This document shows, in pieces, positions 1 to 8,198 of a stretch of DNA of 15,433 nucleotides (the stretch's first letter is position 1; the number at the start of each line of letters is the position of its first letter). The notes beneath the pieces are model-generated. The model worked only from the letters and a program-made list of their open reading frames with translations, was not told the DNA's origin and searched no databases. Location: NCBI GenBank assembly GCA_900155495.1, contig FTLJ01001075.1, positions 1-15,433 on the forward strand, written 5' to 3'. The DNA is from Porogramme epimiltina (lineage: Eukaryota > Basidiomycota > Agaricomycetes > Polyporales > Polyporaceae). The position numbers and the translations under genes are program-made.

Positions 1-604
1 ACGTCACTAGAGCATCTAGAATGTCAAAGAGGCGCGACTGCGGCAGTGAAAAAAAATATATTTGTGAGTTCCATTAAGTACATGAGTGTGTCTCAGGATG
101 AGAACAGGAGAGGTACAGTAATGGGGTGATAGGAGGGTAAAATAGTTGGGAGGAAAAGTGAGGGGGTGATAGTGATGTGGGATAGGAAAGGGTGTATAGA
201 GAGGAGGCATGAAGATGACCATACTACTACTGAGAGGGTTTGGTAGGAAGTGTTGAAGGGATGAGTGCAGCAAGGAAGTAAGGAGCACAGGGAGTCAGAA
301 AAGATGAGACCATCAGAGGCTCAGGGAGATGGTGCTGAGGGGAGTAAGCGGCAGGAGACAAAGGAGACAAAAGAAACGTGCGCTGAGGCGTGTACGTAAG
401 TAGTATCATGATACAGCAGACACTACTCTTGACGTCAGGGAATGCAAAGGGGGAGGGGGATGGAAGAAGGAAAGTAGGGCAGAGGAAGAAACGTAGGAGA
501 AGATATGAACCCTAAAGTAGCTCTAATCTAATAACTTTAGAGTTCATAGCGGGAGCACGGGATCAGACGAGAACGAGAACATATCCACGAGCACTGAAAA
601 CAAG
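1..604. other. Purine-rich non-coding stretch
   Basis: No gene is supported here. The + strand is rich in A and G (many GGGAGG, GGAGA and AAGGA runs), so the reverse strand gives long but low-complexity Leu/Ser/Pro/His-rich reading frames that do not look like protein. The right part is the expected 3' flank of the minus-strand gene ending at 605. It contains the inverted repeat listed separately and a perfect 12-bp palindrome (GTATCATGATAC, 403-414). The left edge may belong to a gene outside the window; nothing identifies it. Confidence 0.6.
504..548. repeat. 14-bp inverted repeat (stem-loop)
   Basis: The left arm TATGAACCCTAAAG (504-517) and right arm CTTTAGAGTTCATA (535-548) are reverse complements with one mismatch, separated by a 17-nt AT-rich loop. 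It begins 57 nt past the stop codon of the minus-strand gene that ends at 605, so it would lie in that gene's 3' untranslated region or just beyond. It could be an RNA 3'-end hairpin, or the inverted ends of a tiny mobile-element remnant. The pairing is seen directly; its role is unknown. Confidence 0.6.
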
Positions 605-1768
605 CTAAGCCCTCCCAAGCCGTTTGGCCTTAGCGCGACTCTCTTTCTTCGCCTTCTTTTCCGCTGCTTTCTTCTTCGCCTTAGTCTGGCGATGCAGAAG
701 CTCCGGAGGCGGCGCTTCTGACAGCTCGAAGACTATAGTGTAGAGTCTTTCGAGACCGCCGACCATGTCGACGAGAGGACGAAGTTGGTTGCAGATCCTT
801 GAAATGTCATTAGCCTATAAGCACGAGCTGAGACTATTCACTTACCAGCCGATCTCACTGGCCTGCAGCTCATGTGAATACTTTGACACAATCAGTAAGT
901 TATTCAAAAGATGAATATAAAACGGCGTACCTCAAAAAGAGTCACGCGCACAGGTTCCCTAAAGGCGAAGATACTTGTCGAATAGAAATAGTACACGCGA
1001 GTGGGAGTGGGACCGTAACGGCGCACGCCGCCGAGGCCCCTTTCAATCATCTGCAAGAATGATCAGAAACGGACTGAAACATAAAGAGAGACATACCCGA
1101 TAGAGGGCGGCCGGGCGAATGGTTCGGCGACTACCAGGGGCACTGAATATGGTGTCGAGAACCTGCAGGTATAAGACAAATGCCAAACCAGAGGATACGT
1201 AACGTACTTCGCGATAGGCATCGTTCATCTACAGCGGCATGAAGATGAGAACAATGCGCACAGTGACGACGACAGGCAAGGAGTAGTAGACAACGGAAAC
1301 AAAAACGATGAGTGATAACAGCGCGGACCTGGGGCGCGGCCCCACCACGCGCGACGCTGAGCGGCGCGCAACCGAACACACGCGCAACCATAGCGCGCGA
1401 CGTGGGGTACAGTATGCGTAACTCATAACGCGCTGCGGCCGACGGGAAGGCAGATTGCACGCCAGGGAGGGCGCGCGGGTCTCCACACGATGGCGCTCCT
1501 GTCTTCCTTGCTGCTGCCCGCCGACGCAAAGGCGACATCGTGCTCACACGCTTCAACGCGAGCAACGCGCGGCCTGAGTGGAGAGTGCCGCCAGGCGCGC
1601 CCCCGTAAGTGCCCAGCCAACGCGTATGCACATGCGCGAAGTCGTCCCCCGGGGCGAGGCCGCGACGGGATGGGCCGGGAGGAACGGAGATGGGGTAGGG
1701 GGGCGATGCGCGCGACATAGGGGCCGACGGGGATTGTTACACGAGTCAACACTTACGAAGTAGTCCAT
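605..1768 (-). CDS. Unidentified small protein with basic C-terminal tail
   Basis: Minus-strand multi-exon gene that I do not recognise. Well-supported exons are 1228-1097, 1050-931, 880-846 and 797-605. The introns are 46, 50 and 48 nt, with donors gtatgt, gtacgc and gtaagt, and CTGAT, CTGAT and CTAAT branch points. These exons join in one frame to 159 codons, ending in TAG at 605. The C-terminus (about the last 30 residues) is a Lys/Ala/Arg-rich helix-like tail with runs such as KAKKKAAEKKAKKE, typical of nuclear or nucleic-acid-binding proteins. The middle (FREPVRVTLFE..., then VDMVGGLERLYTIVFELSEA) looks like a folded domain. The start is less sure. ATG at 1228 follows directly on a strong acceptor-like sequence (ctgtag). 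A better start is ATG at 1768, giving MDYF before a gtaagt donor at 1756, just downstream of a CT-rich tract; that implies a 528-nt, GC-rich first intron. The product is then 163 aa. Extra exons inside that intron cannot be excluded. Confidence 0.6.
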
Positions 1769-1829
1769 TGTGGAAGCCGGGTTGCTGCGCGGGGAGCGGA
1801 CGGCGGTAAAGACTATGAGGGGCAGGATT

Positions 1830-1882
1830 GGGGGGAGTTGGGGGAAGGAGGGAAAGGAGGGGATGGCGGCAGGGGGGGAGGG
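1830..1882 (+). other. G-quadruplex-type tract
   Basis: Runs of 6, 5, 3 and 4 G at 1830-1835, 1840-1844, 1850-1852 and 1859-1862, separated by 4, 5 and 6 nt, satisfy the G3+N1-7 pattern. Further runs of 7 and 3 G follow at 1872-1878 and 1880-1882. The tract is on the strand complementary to the CT tract that precedes the minus-strand start at 1768. Confidence 0.55.
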
Positions 1883-1886
1883 ACGG

Positions 1887-1894
1887 TATATAAG
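1887..1894 (+). promoter_or_regulatory. TATA box for the plus-strand gene
   Basis: TATATAAG is an exact match to the TATA consensus, 55 nt before the first plus-strand ATG (1949), directly downstream of the G-rich tract. Spacing leaves room for a transcription start around 1915-1925. No transcript data are available. Confidence 0.4.
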
Positions 1895-1948
1895 TAGAGC
1901 AAAGAATATACTGCGGCAGCGATTCCTAGGACCTGCGGTAGTGAGTCA

Positions 1949-3125
1949 ATGCATGCCGAGGGCAAGAAGCCCCCGGCCGAAACCTTGTCGGGTTCGTCTT
2001 GAGATGTCGATGAGTGATTACGCGAGCAAGCGGATGCCACGCGAGCCTACCATTTAACGTTTCGTAGAAGCACGACCATAAAAGGCCTGTTGTGCCTCGC
2101 CACCGTGGCGGCCACGTGGGCTCCATCACGTCTTTCTCCCCGTGGCGTGCGAGAGGCAAGTAACTCGCGAGCAACCAGAAGGGGCATCATTCTGACCCCC
2201 CATCACTCTTTGTAGCGATTGAGCCTCGAGAAGAGGACGCTATGGACGACGATGGTGTAGGGGGCTCGCGGCGGTGGTACGTCCGTAGGGCTTGTATGTC
2301 TCCGCACCTATCCCTCACACAACATAGTTCACGCCCCACATCTAATACTAGCTCGACGCCATGAACACGTAGCGCGGCATCTTCCTCCAAAGACAGGTGT
2401 CCTGGCTCGTCGTCACCTGGCGCGACTTCACGATCGACGCGCACAACGCGGGCAGGATCAACGTCGGCCAGCCGTGGTGGACGTACTTTGCGACGTGCGT
2501 ACGCGAGGACGGCGACGGGCGCCCCATCGCGTTCACTCTACTAACGTTACGTGCCCGATAGTGCGGGACTTCAGGATGGAGGCGCAGCCGTCCTAGTATA
2601 ACGAGGTCGCGGATTCGCGAGACGTGCTGTACGACGGGATTGCAACGCGACGAACAAGGACTCAATGTTTGTTGGCCAGAAGTAAGTGCCAGAGTGCTGT
2701 AGAGCGTGCGCCGTGCTGAACCTGTTCGGTATCTAGTTTTATGTCCAATGCGTATGGTGCGAGAGTTCTGATTGAGGTCGGATGCGGAACTTCGTCGCTG
2801 CGCTTCCAGGTATCAACACGTACAGGTCTGACAACATCACGCTCCATACTTAGCGGAGAACTGCAACACCGATTCTCGTTTCAAGGATACGACATTGCTG
2901 GAAGCGCCCGAGGCACTCTAGCTCTGGAAGTAGACACACTTGCGCGGTCTCGTCATTTACGATCAGATCGACGACAACCCTCGTCCCGAGTTGTAAAATT
3001 AATCTCTGCGTGTCGGCGATGCATGTCGAACAGTACAAGTAATGTGTGAAGGTGTGCTTGAGGGCGGGTGGTCAGATGAACGTGAACGTGAAAGCGCGAG
3101 AGGCGAGCGTAGGGGGTGGAGTTGA
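1949..3125 (+). pseudogene. Decayed multi-exon gene, family unrecognised
   Basis: Plus-strand exon-like blocks follow the TATA box. The first block has ATGs at 1949 and 1953. After it come a clean 56-nt intron (2160-2215, CTGAC branch point), an acidic block from 2216 (IEPREEDAMDDD), and a domain-like block 2352-2498 (WLVVTWRDFTIDAHNAGR, then VGQPWWTYFATC). Three more blocks follow, 2562-2681, 2737-2809 and 2854-3125, with introns of 63, 55 and 44 nt carrying CTAAC, CTGAAC and CTGAC branch points. From 2352 onward these blocks join in one phase, but that phase contains stops at 2370 (TAG), 2773 (TGA), 2919 (TAG), 2931 (TAG), 2994 (TAA) and 3000 (TAA). Neighbouring frames also hold protein-like stretches (2741-2809, MSNAYGARVLIEVGCG), so frameshifts are possible too. 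The join between 2216 and 2352 is uncertain. I read this as a gene that has lost function; a badly mis-spliced model is the alternative. The protein family is unknown to me. Confidence 0.4.
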
Positions 3126-3325
3126 AGTGCGATGGTGTCGAAATATAGCTATGTTTTTTTTGTAGAATCAGATCCGAGTCCGGCGGGGTTGTCTCCGCGG
3201 TACAACAAGTACAACAAGTTCCAATCTGAGAAGGCGAGGTGGCGTGATCTGAGCGCCCATAGGACAATAGTCTCTCGAGTCTCGACCCCCATGTCTGCTC
3301 CTCTGATCGTCTCCGTGCCCACACT

Positions 3326-3583
3326 ATGAAGGCTCTTTCTCCGCCTCTTTCCATCTCTACCTCCCCTCCCTCATATGTCTCTGGGGGGCCCGTTCACAGT
3401 CTGGACCTGCCAAGCCCCTCGAAATCCAACTCCGTTGAAGTTCCGATGCCGGTATGTGAACCTGAATACTCCGTATGACGTGTAACTGATGATTTTCTCC
3501 TACGACGGTCGCGCTATAGCACGATCTCGACGAACCTATTGTTCACTATTCACATGGAGGGCCCCACTGGGCGTACGCGTCAT
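3326..3583 (+). CDS. N-terminal exon pair of an unidentified gene
   Basis: ATG at 3326 opens a 126-nt exon (42 codons, Ser/Pro-rich, containing VHSLDLPSPSKSNSVEVPMP) ending at a gtatgt donor. A 68-nt intron (3452-3519) has a TAACTGAT branch region and a ctatag acceptor. A second exon (3520-3583) reads HDLDEPIVHYSHGGPHWAYAS in the same frame and ends at a gtaagt donor. Splice signals and phase are good. What follows is unclear: no single reading carries the frame cleanly to the hydrophobic ORF at 4116, and protein-like fragments appear in different frames (for example RHWAEDYRRRYLMSDHG at 3593-3645). It may be the start of a gene whose middle is decayed. From memory only, it resembles the N-terminus of basidiomycete PAP2-type sphingoid-base-phosphate phosphatases; this needs a search. 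Confidence 0.4.
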
Positions 3584-4115
3584 GTAAGTTTGCGTCACTG
3601 GGCCGAGGACTACCGAAGGAGATACCTAATGAGCGACCACGGACTCCCACGGAGCCCAGCTTGAACGGAGCTTCTGCTTCCTCTACGTGGAATTAAGGTA
3701 CGTTGTGATAGCCCGTGCAAGTTCCACCTAAGCGTATGGCATCTATTGTTAATCACCGCGGACCACCCGTCACAACATTGAGCCAGACAAGATGTACCGT
3801 AAGTAATTTCATCACAACGTTCACATTTATAAAGTGCATTCACTGCCACGTCGGCATTCCCCCCTCCACCTCCGAATGTCCTCAACGAGCAAACCAGTTG
3901 AAGTATACTGCTCGCGTTGGAAGACCTCTGGAACTATTCGCGGCGTGACTCTGGTCAGTGGTGTGTAGCTATCGGATTTTGGGTTATACCGAAGATTCTC
4001 ATTGTGTTGCCCATCTGCATAGGAAATCGATTTGCTCTGCACGTACGCACACATTTCGTCATGCTCCGCGTGTTAAAGTGACTGTCTTCATAGATTCTGA
4101 CAGTATCGATAAACG
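3584..4115 (+). other. Unresolved stretch between two plus-strand blocks
   Basis: No firm exon. A plus-strand frame at 3715-3948 is open with some protein character (MASIVNHRGPPVTTLSQT, later GIPPSTSECPQRANQL) and contains a possible in-frame 36-nt intron at the gtaagt near 3800. Another frame around 3970-4076 is hydrophobic (IPKILIVLPICIG) and ends in TGA. If the flanking blocks are one gene, its catalytic centre should lie here, and I cannot find an intact one. Confidence 0.25.
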
Positions 4116-4538
4116 ATGCGGTTCACGCAACATCCTTTGGACCATGACGCAGAACAAATTCCCGAACCGTCGCTCTGTCGCGTCTACGACCGGTACCTCG
4201 TGTCTATGCTCACGTCGGCTGTCGCCTCCTACCTCACAATCCGCACTTGGCACAGCCTACTGGCTTCAGTGCTGGTACAACACATCTACCCCTCGCACCC
4301 GGCAGTGGACGCTATTCTCAGTGTGTACGTTGGCGCATGGGTCGGTCTTCATATCGGCAACTACAACACAGAAGGGTATCGGTACGATGTGGTAGTTTCG
4401 GTGCGGGAGAGTATACGTAGGAGTATGGGTTTGGTGAGCATATTGGCAGCGGTGTCGGTCACGGAAACTATGTTACTTGCGACCAAGAAATTACTCCTTC
4501 CCAGTTTGCATCGTTATTGGTACGATGACCGCATGTAG
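4116..4538 (+). CDS. Hydrophobic 140-aa protein or C-terminal gene remnant
   Basis: An intronless frame from ATG 4116 (A at -3) to TAG gives 140 residues. It has three hydrophobic segments at about residues 28-42 (LVSMLTSAVASYLTI), 63-81 (AVDAILSVYVGAWVGLHIG) and 104-123 (MGLVSILAAVSVTETMLLA), followed by a basic KKLLLPSLHRYW tail. So it is probably membrane-embedded if expressed. The arrangement of the last segment and tail recalls the C-terminal end of yeast-type long-chain-base-phosphate phosphatases (PAP2 superfamily), but the signature PAP2 histidine and arginine motifs are not visible. That match is inference and weak. It may be an independent small membrane protein, or the surviving end of the gene beginning at 3326. 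It converges on the kinase gene, 218 nt away. Confidence 0.4.
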   Translation: MRFTQHPLDHDAEQIPEPSLCRVYDRYLVSMLTSAVASYLTIRTWHSLLASVLVQHIYPSHPAVDAILSVYVGAWVGLHIGNYNTEGYRYDVVVSVRESIRRSMGLVSILAAVSVTETMLLATKKLLLPSLHRYWYDDRM

Positions 4539-4756
4539 TACATATCATGGCGAAGAGTTTGATGCATGCAGCTTTCAATCACTTGGGTGCATTGGTCATG
4601 TGGAGAATAACTTTGCGCGTGGGACCTGTTCCGACTATAGAATAGCACTATGCAGATGTACACGCATTTGCCAATGGCAAATCCATAGGAGCTCAATCAA
4701 TGATGATGACAAACCACAGTAGCCGCAAAACGAGTAATGCATATCTAATGCCTACT

Positions 4757-6487
4757 CTACGCATGTTCCGGGCGACCTAACTCGTCAAATTCCTTGTGCC
4801 TGGACGCCACTTCTAGCACCGTCCTACGATGGGGATCGGGACACATCAACTGACGTAACAGGTCGTGAAGTGTCGAATTGTAAATGAAAGTCTAATATGA
4901 AGTGTTTAGCATACGGTAGACAGTAGTAAGAGATGAAAGATCTTACCGAGAGGGGTCGGAAAGCTTGGAGCCTCCTAAGCGCATCACCATGATGCGTAGG
5001 TGAAGGGGACATCTCGAACGGGGGGTACTTCACTGTAACCCGCCCCCCGTTGAAGCTGAACACGCCACCGAACGTCCTGTCGACCTCACGGGCGAACCCT
5101 TCGGGGAACGGCCCTACCACGCGATCAATTATAGCTAGTTTCTCGACGTCACCAGACACGACTGCAGGGAACAAGTTTTTTCCCGTGTACAGCTCCGTTA
5201 CGATGCATCCAATAGAAAATACATCGGCAGCGAACGACCACGGAAGTCCTGCCAACAGAGGTGTCAGGAACGAACCTAGGGCAACTATGGCCGCTGTGAA
5301 ATCTCACCGAGGATGATTTCCGGAGCCCGGTACCCAACCGTGCCGATGCGCGAAGGGGCGTGAGCACTACCAGTGATAGTGACGGCGCTCCCGAGATCAA
5401 GAATACAAATTTGTGTAGTGACAAGGATTTTCTAACACAAGCATCAGTAAACAGAGATATCGAAACTGCGGTGTGACTCGACTCACCCTGTCGCGGAAAC
5501 CATATGATGGATCAAGCATTCGAATGCCTGCGGTATCTCTGACCCTTATCCCAACATTGTCAGGCTTAAGGTCAGTGTGGACGATGTTCAAAGAGTGAAG
5601 GTCTAAGAGAGCTTCGAAGTGAGGGAGAGATAATATATTCAGACGAAGGATGACTCACACTGGACTGCTGTGATCAGCTGGTAAGATATCTCGGCGATGT
5701 GTCGGCGCGGCAGAGGCATTACGCCAATTGATCCCTTGAGAATGTCGAAGAGTGTTCCCTGGCAAAGGTCGAAGACGGTGTAGTGGAATCCGATGTGAAG
5801 ACCAGAAGAAAACACATGGGCAAACAAACTAATATCCCAATAAGATGATGTAATCTCTCAGAGATCGTATACAGAACTCACTTGACACGAGGGTCACACC
5901 CGGCGACGATCTTATGGTACATATCTTCTTCATGAGTGGATGAGACGTCGATATCGATCCCCTTGTGGAAGATCTTGATCGCGACGCTCCCGCCCGTAAG
6001 TGTATCATCTGCATGAACCACGGTACCGAAGCTGCCTTGCCCTACTCTCGAACGGACTCGGTCTAGAGAACCTACGAGGTGAGAAAATTTATAATACCGT
6101 ACGGCGACGAGAGGACTTACACCTGGCGGCAAACAGGTCACCTTTCTTCGGCAGGTACTTCATGACTCTCGATGGAGGGCCAGCAGGCTCAGGGCCAACA
6201 ATCTCTCCACCTTCATGCCCAGAAGGGTGGGAAGGTGAGGGCGGCTCCTGAGGTACCGACTGCGGCTTTCCGTTCAAGGGCCCAACAGCGCAACAAGTGG
6301 GAGGAATGTTCTCTGTATCACCCCGTCCGGGATGAGACACAGGTCGATTGTTCACTGTACGACATGATGTAAATAGATGAGGGATCGCAGAAGAATATGA
6401 CCCACCATGAGTCTTAGCTATAGCCGTCGATATGGAGTCCATCTCGGCCCGCCGACGTTTCACGACTGGACGAGGAAGAGGGGCCAT
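4757..6487 (-). CDS. CLK/LAMMER-type dual-specificity protein kinase
   Basis: Seven exons: 6487-6121, 6071-5882, 5828-5659, 5611-5487, 5431-5308, 5248-4947 and 4891-4757. Introns are 47-59 nt, mostly with GTGAGT-like donors. The exons sum to 1413 nt, one frame, 470 aa, TAG stop. Residues 1-122 are a Pro-rich, probably disordered N-terminus with a KRRR nuclear-localisation-like patch. The kinase domain shows the Gly loop GQGSFGTV (133-140), the ATP-binding Lys in VAIK (155), an alpha-C Glu (170 or 171), the catalytic loop HTDLKPDN (254-261), DLG in place of DFG (296-298), APE (320-322) and DVFSIGC (334-340). HTDLKP, LGSA, the LFDIL hinge and LAIIDRVVGPFP (363-374, matching the LAMMER-motif position) place it with CLK/LAMMER kinases, which phosphorylate SR-type splicing factors and other nuclear proteins on Ser/Thr and Tyr. 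All catalytic residues are present. A 51-nt stretch (6355-6405) has intron-like ends and no stop, so a 453-aa form is possible; an upstream ATG at 6517 would add 10 residues. Confidence 0.88.
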
Positions 6488-7175
6488 GACCTGAGCGAAC
6501 AAGAATCCATGAGACATACCTTAAATACTCCGAATCCCAACACTTTGCATCGAACACCACAATAGAGTTTGCACAAGTAGTACCGAGCGTTGCGGCGGTG
6601 CTTGGAAGAAGGCTGCCGACCATCGGAGAAAGTAAAGCTGTAGGAGAAGGGCAGCGAACCCGGAACACGCTCTTCCAAATTTACATGTGATACAATGATA
6701 TAATTGAGGTCTCAATCAGGTATCCGGTCCCTGCTTACGTGATGTAACGAGGCCTTGCAAGGCAGTCGAGGCGCAGTTGTCAATCGCCGATCCAGTCTCC
6801 GCCTCGATCATTCTGGACTCACACCTCAACAAGCTCATCCAAAGCGCCCTGTGTCCGACCTCACGGACTCGAGACTCACGGCCGGCATCACGGACGAGAT
6901 TCTCGTCCGGCATCACGGGTGAGATTTGTGTCCACGAGATTTACGTCCGGCCTCACGGACGACATTGACATCCGACCTCACGGGCAAGATCTCCTTCCCA
7001 CTTGCCAGTGGCGCACGAAGTCCATGTACGGCCTCACGGACTTCGACGAGATCGTATCTCGCAAGTGAAGCTTAACGATAAAAACTAGATTACAGCGTTC
7101 GCTACGACAGAATGCACACCGATATCCCCCTCAAGGGAAGCTCACGTGTTCCTTCCATCGCGACTATCACCACTT
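6488..7175. other. Non-coding region upstream of the kinase and the 7176 gene
   Basis: This 688-nt stretch separates the divergent starts of the kinase (6487, minus) and the gene at 7176 (plus), so it should hold both promoters. The reading frames on either strand are short and overlap in several frames without protein character. The notable content is the repeat cluster at 6853-7041. No clear TATA box was found; TTAAATA near 6531 is the only AT-rich candidate on the kinase side. Confidence 0.5.
6853..7041. repeat. Six degenerate hairpin-forming repeats
   Basis: Six copies of a 16-nt core, consensus GTCCGRCMTCACGGAC, start at 6853, 6880, 6905, 6945, 6970 and 7026, so spacings are 27, 25, 40, 25 and 56 nt. 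Three successive steps fit a unit of about 25 nt, and CGAGATT often follows the core. In the copies at 6853 and 6945 the ends GTCCG and CGGAC pair perfectly around a 6-nt loop; other copies keep most of the stem. It could be a minisatellite, an array of palindromic protein-binding sites in a divergent promoter, or a transposon remnant. Confidence 0.6.
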
Positions 7176-7771
7176 ATGGATATTGAGTCAGATAACTCGG
7201 AGGTCAGCGTTGAACTCTTCGTGTATCCACTCCTTGGTTCTAAAACTCTTGCGTTTAGATCCGCTGGCTCAGGGCTTACATGATGCCCTTCGCCGGTCGC
7301 GCCCAATTTCGATATATTCCTGTTCGTCGCAAGCGCTATTCGGCCGAACTTTATCAGTACACCCTCAACTTGCATCCCGTTTGGTCCGTCCAGGAGGGTA
7401 TGGTTGGTGTGGAACGGGTTCGAGTACGGCGGGGGGGTGGGAATGCGGATGTCTACGAAGTATACTTCCTCATCCCATTCCGCCCGGGGGTTGGTTTAAA
7501 CAGATCGCTCCGTGCCCTTCGGTGCCGCCCCTTTAGCGGGGAATTTCTTATCATACGCCGCGCTATGGAGGGGGGGCCGGTTCTCAACATGCGACCTGGT
7601 TCGGTGGACCGCGAGAAGGCAGAGGCCGCAGTGACGAGGTGAGTACATAGAGATCTACGATGAGGCTATCTTAACACGTTCGTTTTTAGGCTTATTGGAG
7701 ACTTGCTCCGAGATACGCCAAGGCACCAGCGGCGTTCTGCTTTACGGTACTACTCAATGCGCCCCCTTTAG
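7176..7771 (+). CDS. Unidentified 162-aa basic protein, three exons
   Basis: Exons 7176-7202, 7259-7638 and 7690-7771 join in one frame (489 nt, TAG stop). Intron 1 is 56 nt (gtcagc donor, ctaaaac branch region, gcgtttag acceptor) and intron 2 is 51 nt (gtgagt donor, cttaac branch region, tttttag acceptor). The first exon codes only MDIESDNSE. The large exon has a distinct domain-like composition: AQFRYIPVRRKRYSAELYQY (about 22-41), then VYEVYFLIPFRPGVGLNR (about 75-92) and PFSGEFLIIRRAMEGGPVLN (about 101-120), rich in Arg and aromatic residues. No signal peptide or membrane segment is seen. I do not recognise the family. A stop in frame just upstream of 7259 shows that the first intron, or a start at 7280, is needed; the intron model gives a natural acidic start. 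The gene converges on the minus-strand gene ending at 8199. Confidence 0.6.
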
Positions 7772-8198
7772 CTAGTTTCCCCCGACGTGTATCATAAATA
7801 AGTAATGTGCTATCCACGAACTGCGTGGCATCGATGATTTAACTATTCCGCGCGCCGCTGGAAGAGCACTTACATCAGACCATTGTAACCTCCTCGTCCA
7901 TCTTGAGCAGTAGAATGAGACACACCTTCCCCCCACATTCAGTCCGTCCATGTCACATTGTAGCATGCAGAGCATACAGAATATACAGTACAAGATATCC
8001 TGAAACGGTGACGGATATGTAGCTAAAATGTCCTTTCTCCCGTCGCTACAACTCAGATGAAACGATGTAATAGTTCGGGACACGGGCCATGATTCATCAA
8101 CAGCAGCGCCCGCGAGCCCCACGATCAACGGAAAGGCCATTAGACCAGCCTTTCGGTCGAGGGGCGACTTGGTCGTGCGATTATCTAGGCGATCCGAA
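7772..8198. other. Convergent intergenic region
   Basis: This 427-nt stretch lies between the 3' ends of the plus-strand gene (7771) and the minus-strand gene (8199), so it should contain both polyadenylation regions. A short perfect stem, CCACG-5 nt-CGTGG, is at 7814-7828. A minus-strand open frame at 7772-8140 is cysteine- and serine-rich without recognisable features and overlaps no splice pattern; I treat it as chance. Confidence 0.45.

Larger units (their letters stand above)
1769..1948. promoter_or_regulatory. Putative divergent promoter region
   Basis: This lies between the inferred start of the minus-strand gene (ATG at 1768) and the first ATG codons of the plus-strand gene (1949, 1953). 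Read on the minus strand, 1885-1810 is an almost pure CT tract ending about 40 nt before the ATG, a usual feature of filamentous-fungal promoters. Read on the plus strand it holds a TATA box about 60 nt before the first ATG. Assignment as a shared promoter is inference from position and composition. Confidence 0.4.

Noticed and set aside
16..409. Minus-strand open frames of 60-90 codons
   Set aside because: Low-complexity Leu/Ser/Pro/His translations of a purine-rich tract; no domain character or splice pattern.
403..414. Perfect palindrome GTATCATGATAC
   Set aside because: Short, isolated, and not associated with a gene start or another copy that I could find.
1131..1718. 195-codon minus-strand open frame
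   Set aside because: Arg/Ala/Pro-rich translation of a GC-rich block, open in several frames at once, and it conflicts with the spliced exon 1097-1228.
2370..3002. All six stops in the decayed gene being explainable by C-to-T change, as evidence of RIP
   Set aside because: Every stop codon can be derived from CAA, CAG or CGA by one C-to-T change, so the observation has no discriminating power without an intact copy to align.
7421..7440. tRNA B-box-like GGTTCGAG
   Set aside because: No matching A box or cloverleaf around it, and it lies inside the well-supported exon 7259-7638.
7772..8140. 122-codon minus-strand open frame
   Set aside because: No recognisable features; lies between convergent gene ends, beyond the stop at 8199, without an in-phase splice link.
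8140..8190. CTAA followed by T (minus strand, near 8141) with short stems nearby, as the Helitron 3' end
   Set aside because: The nearest stems are only 4-5 bp and either abut the CTAA or have a long loop; it would also place the host-like final exon inside the transposon. Kept only as an alternative.
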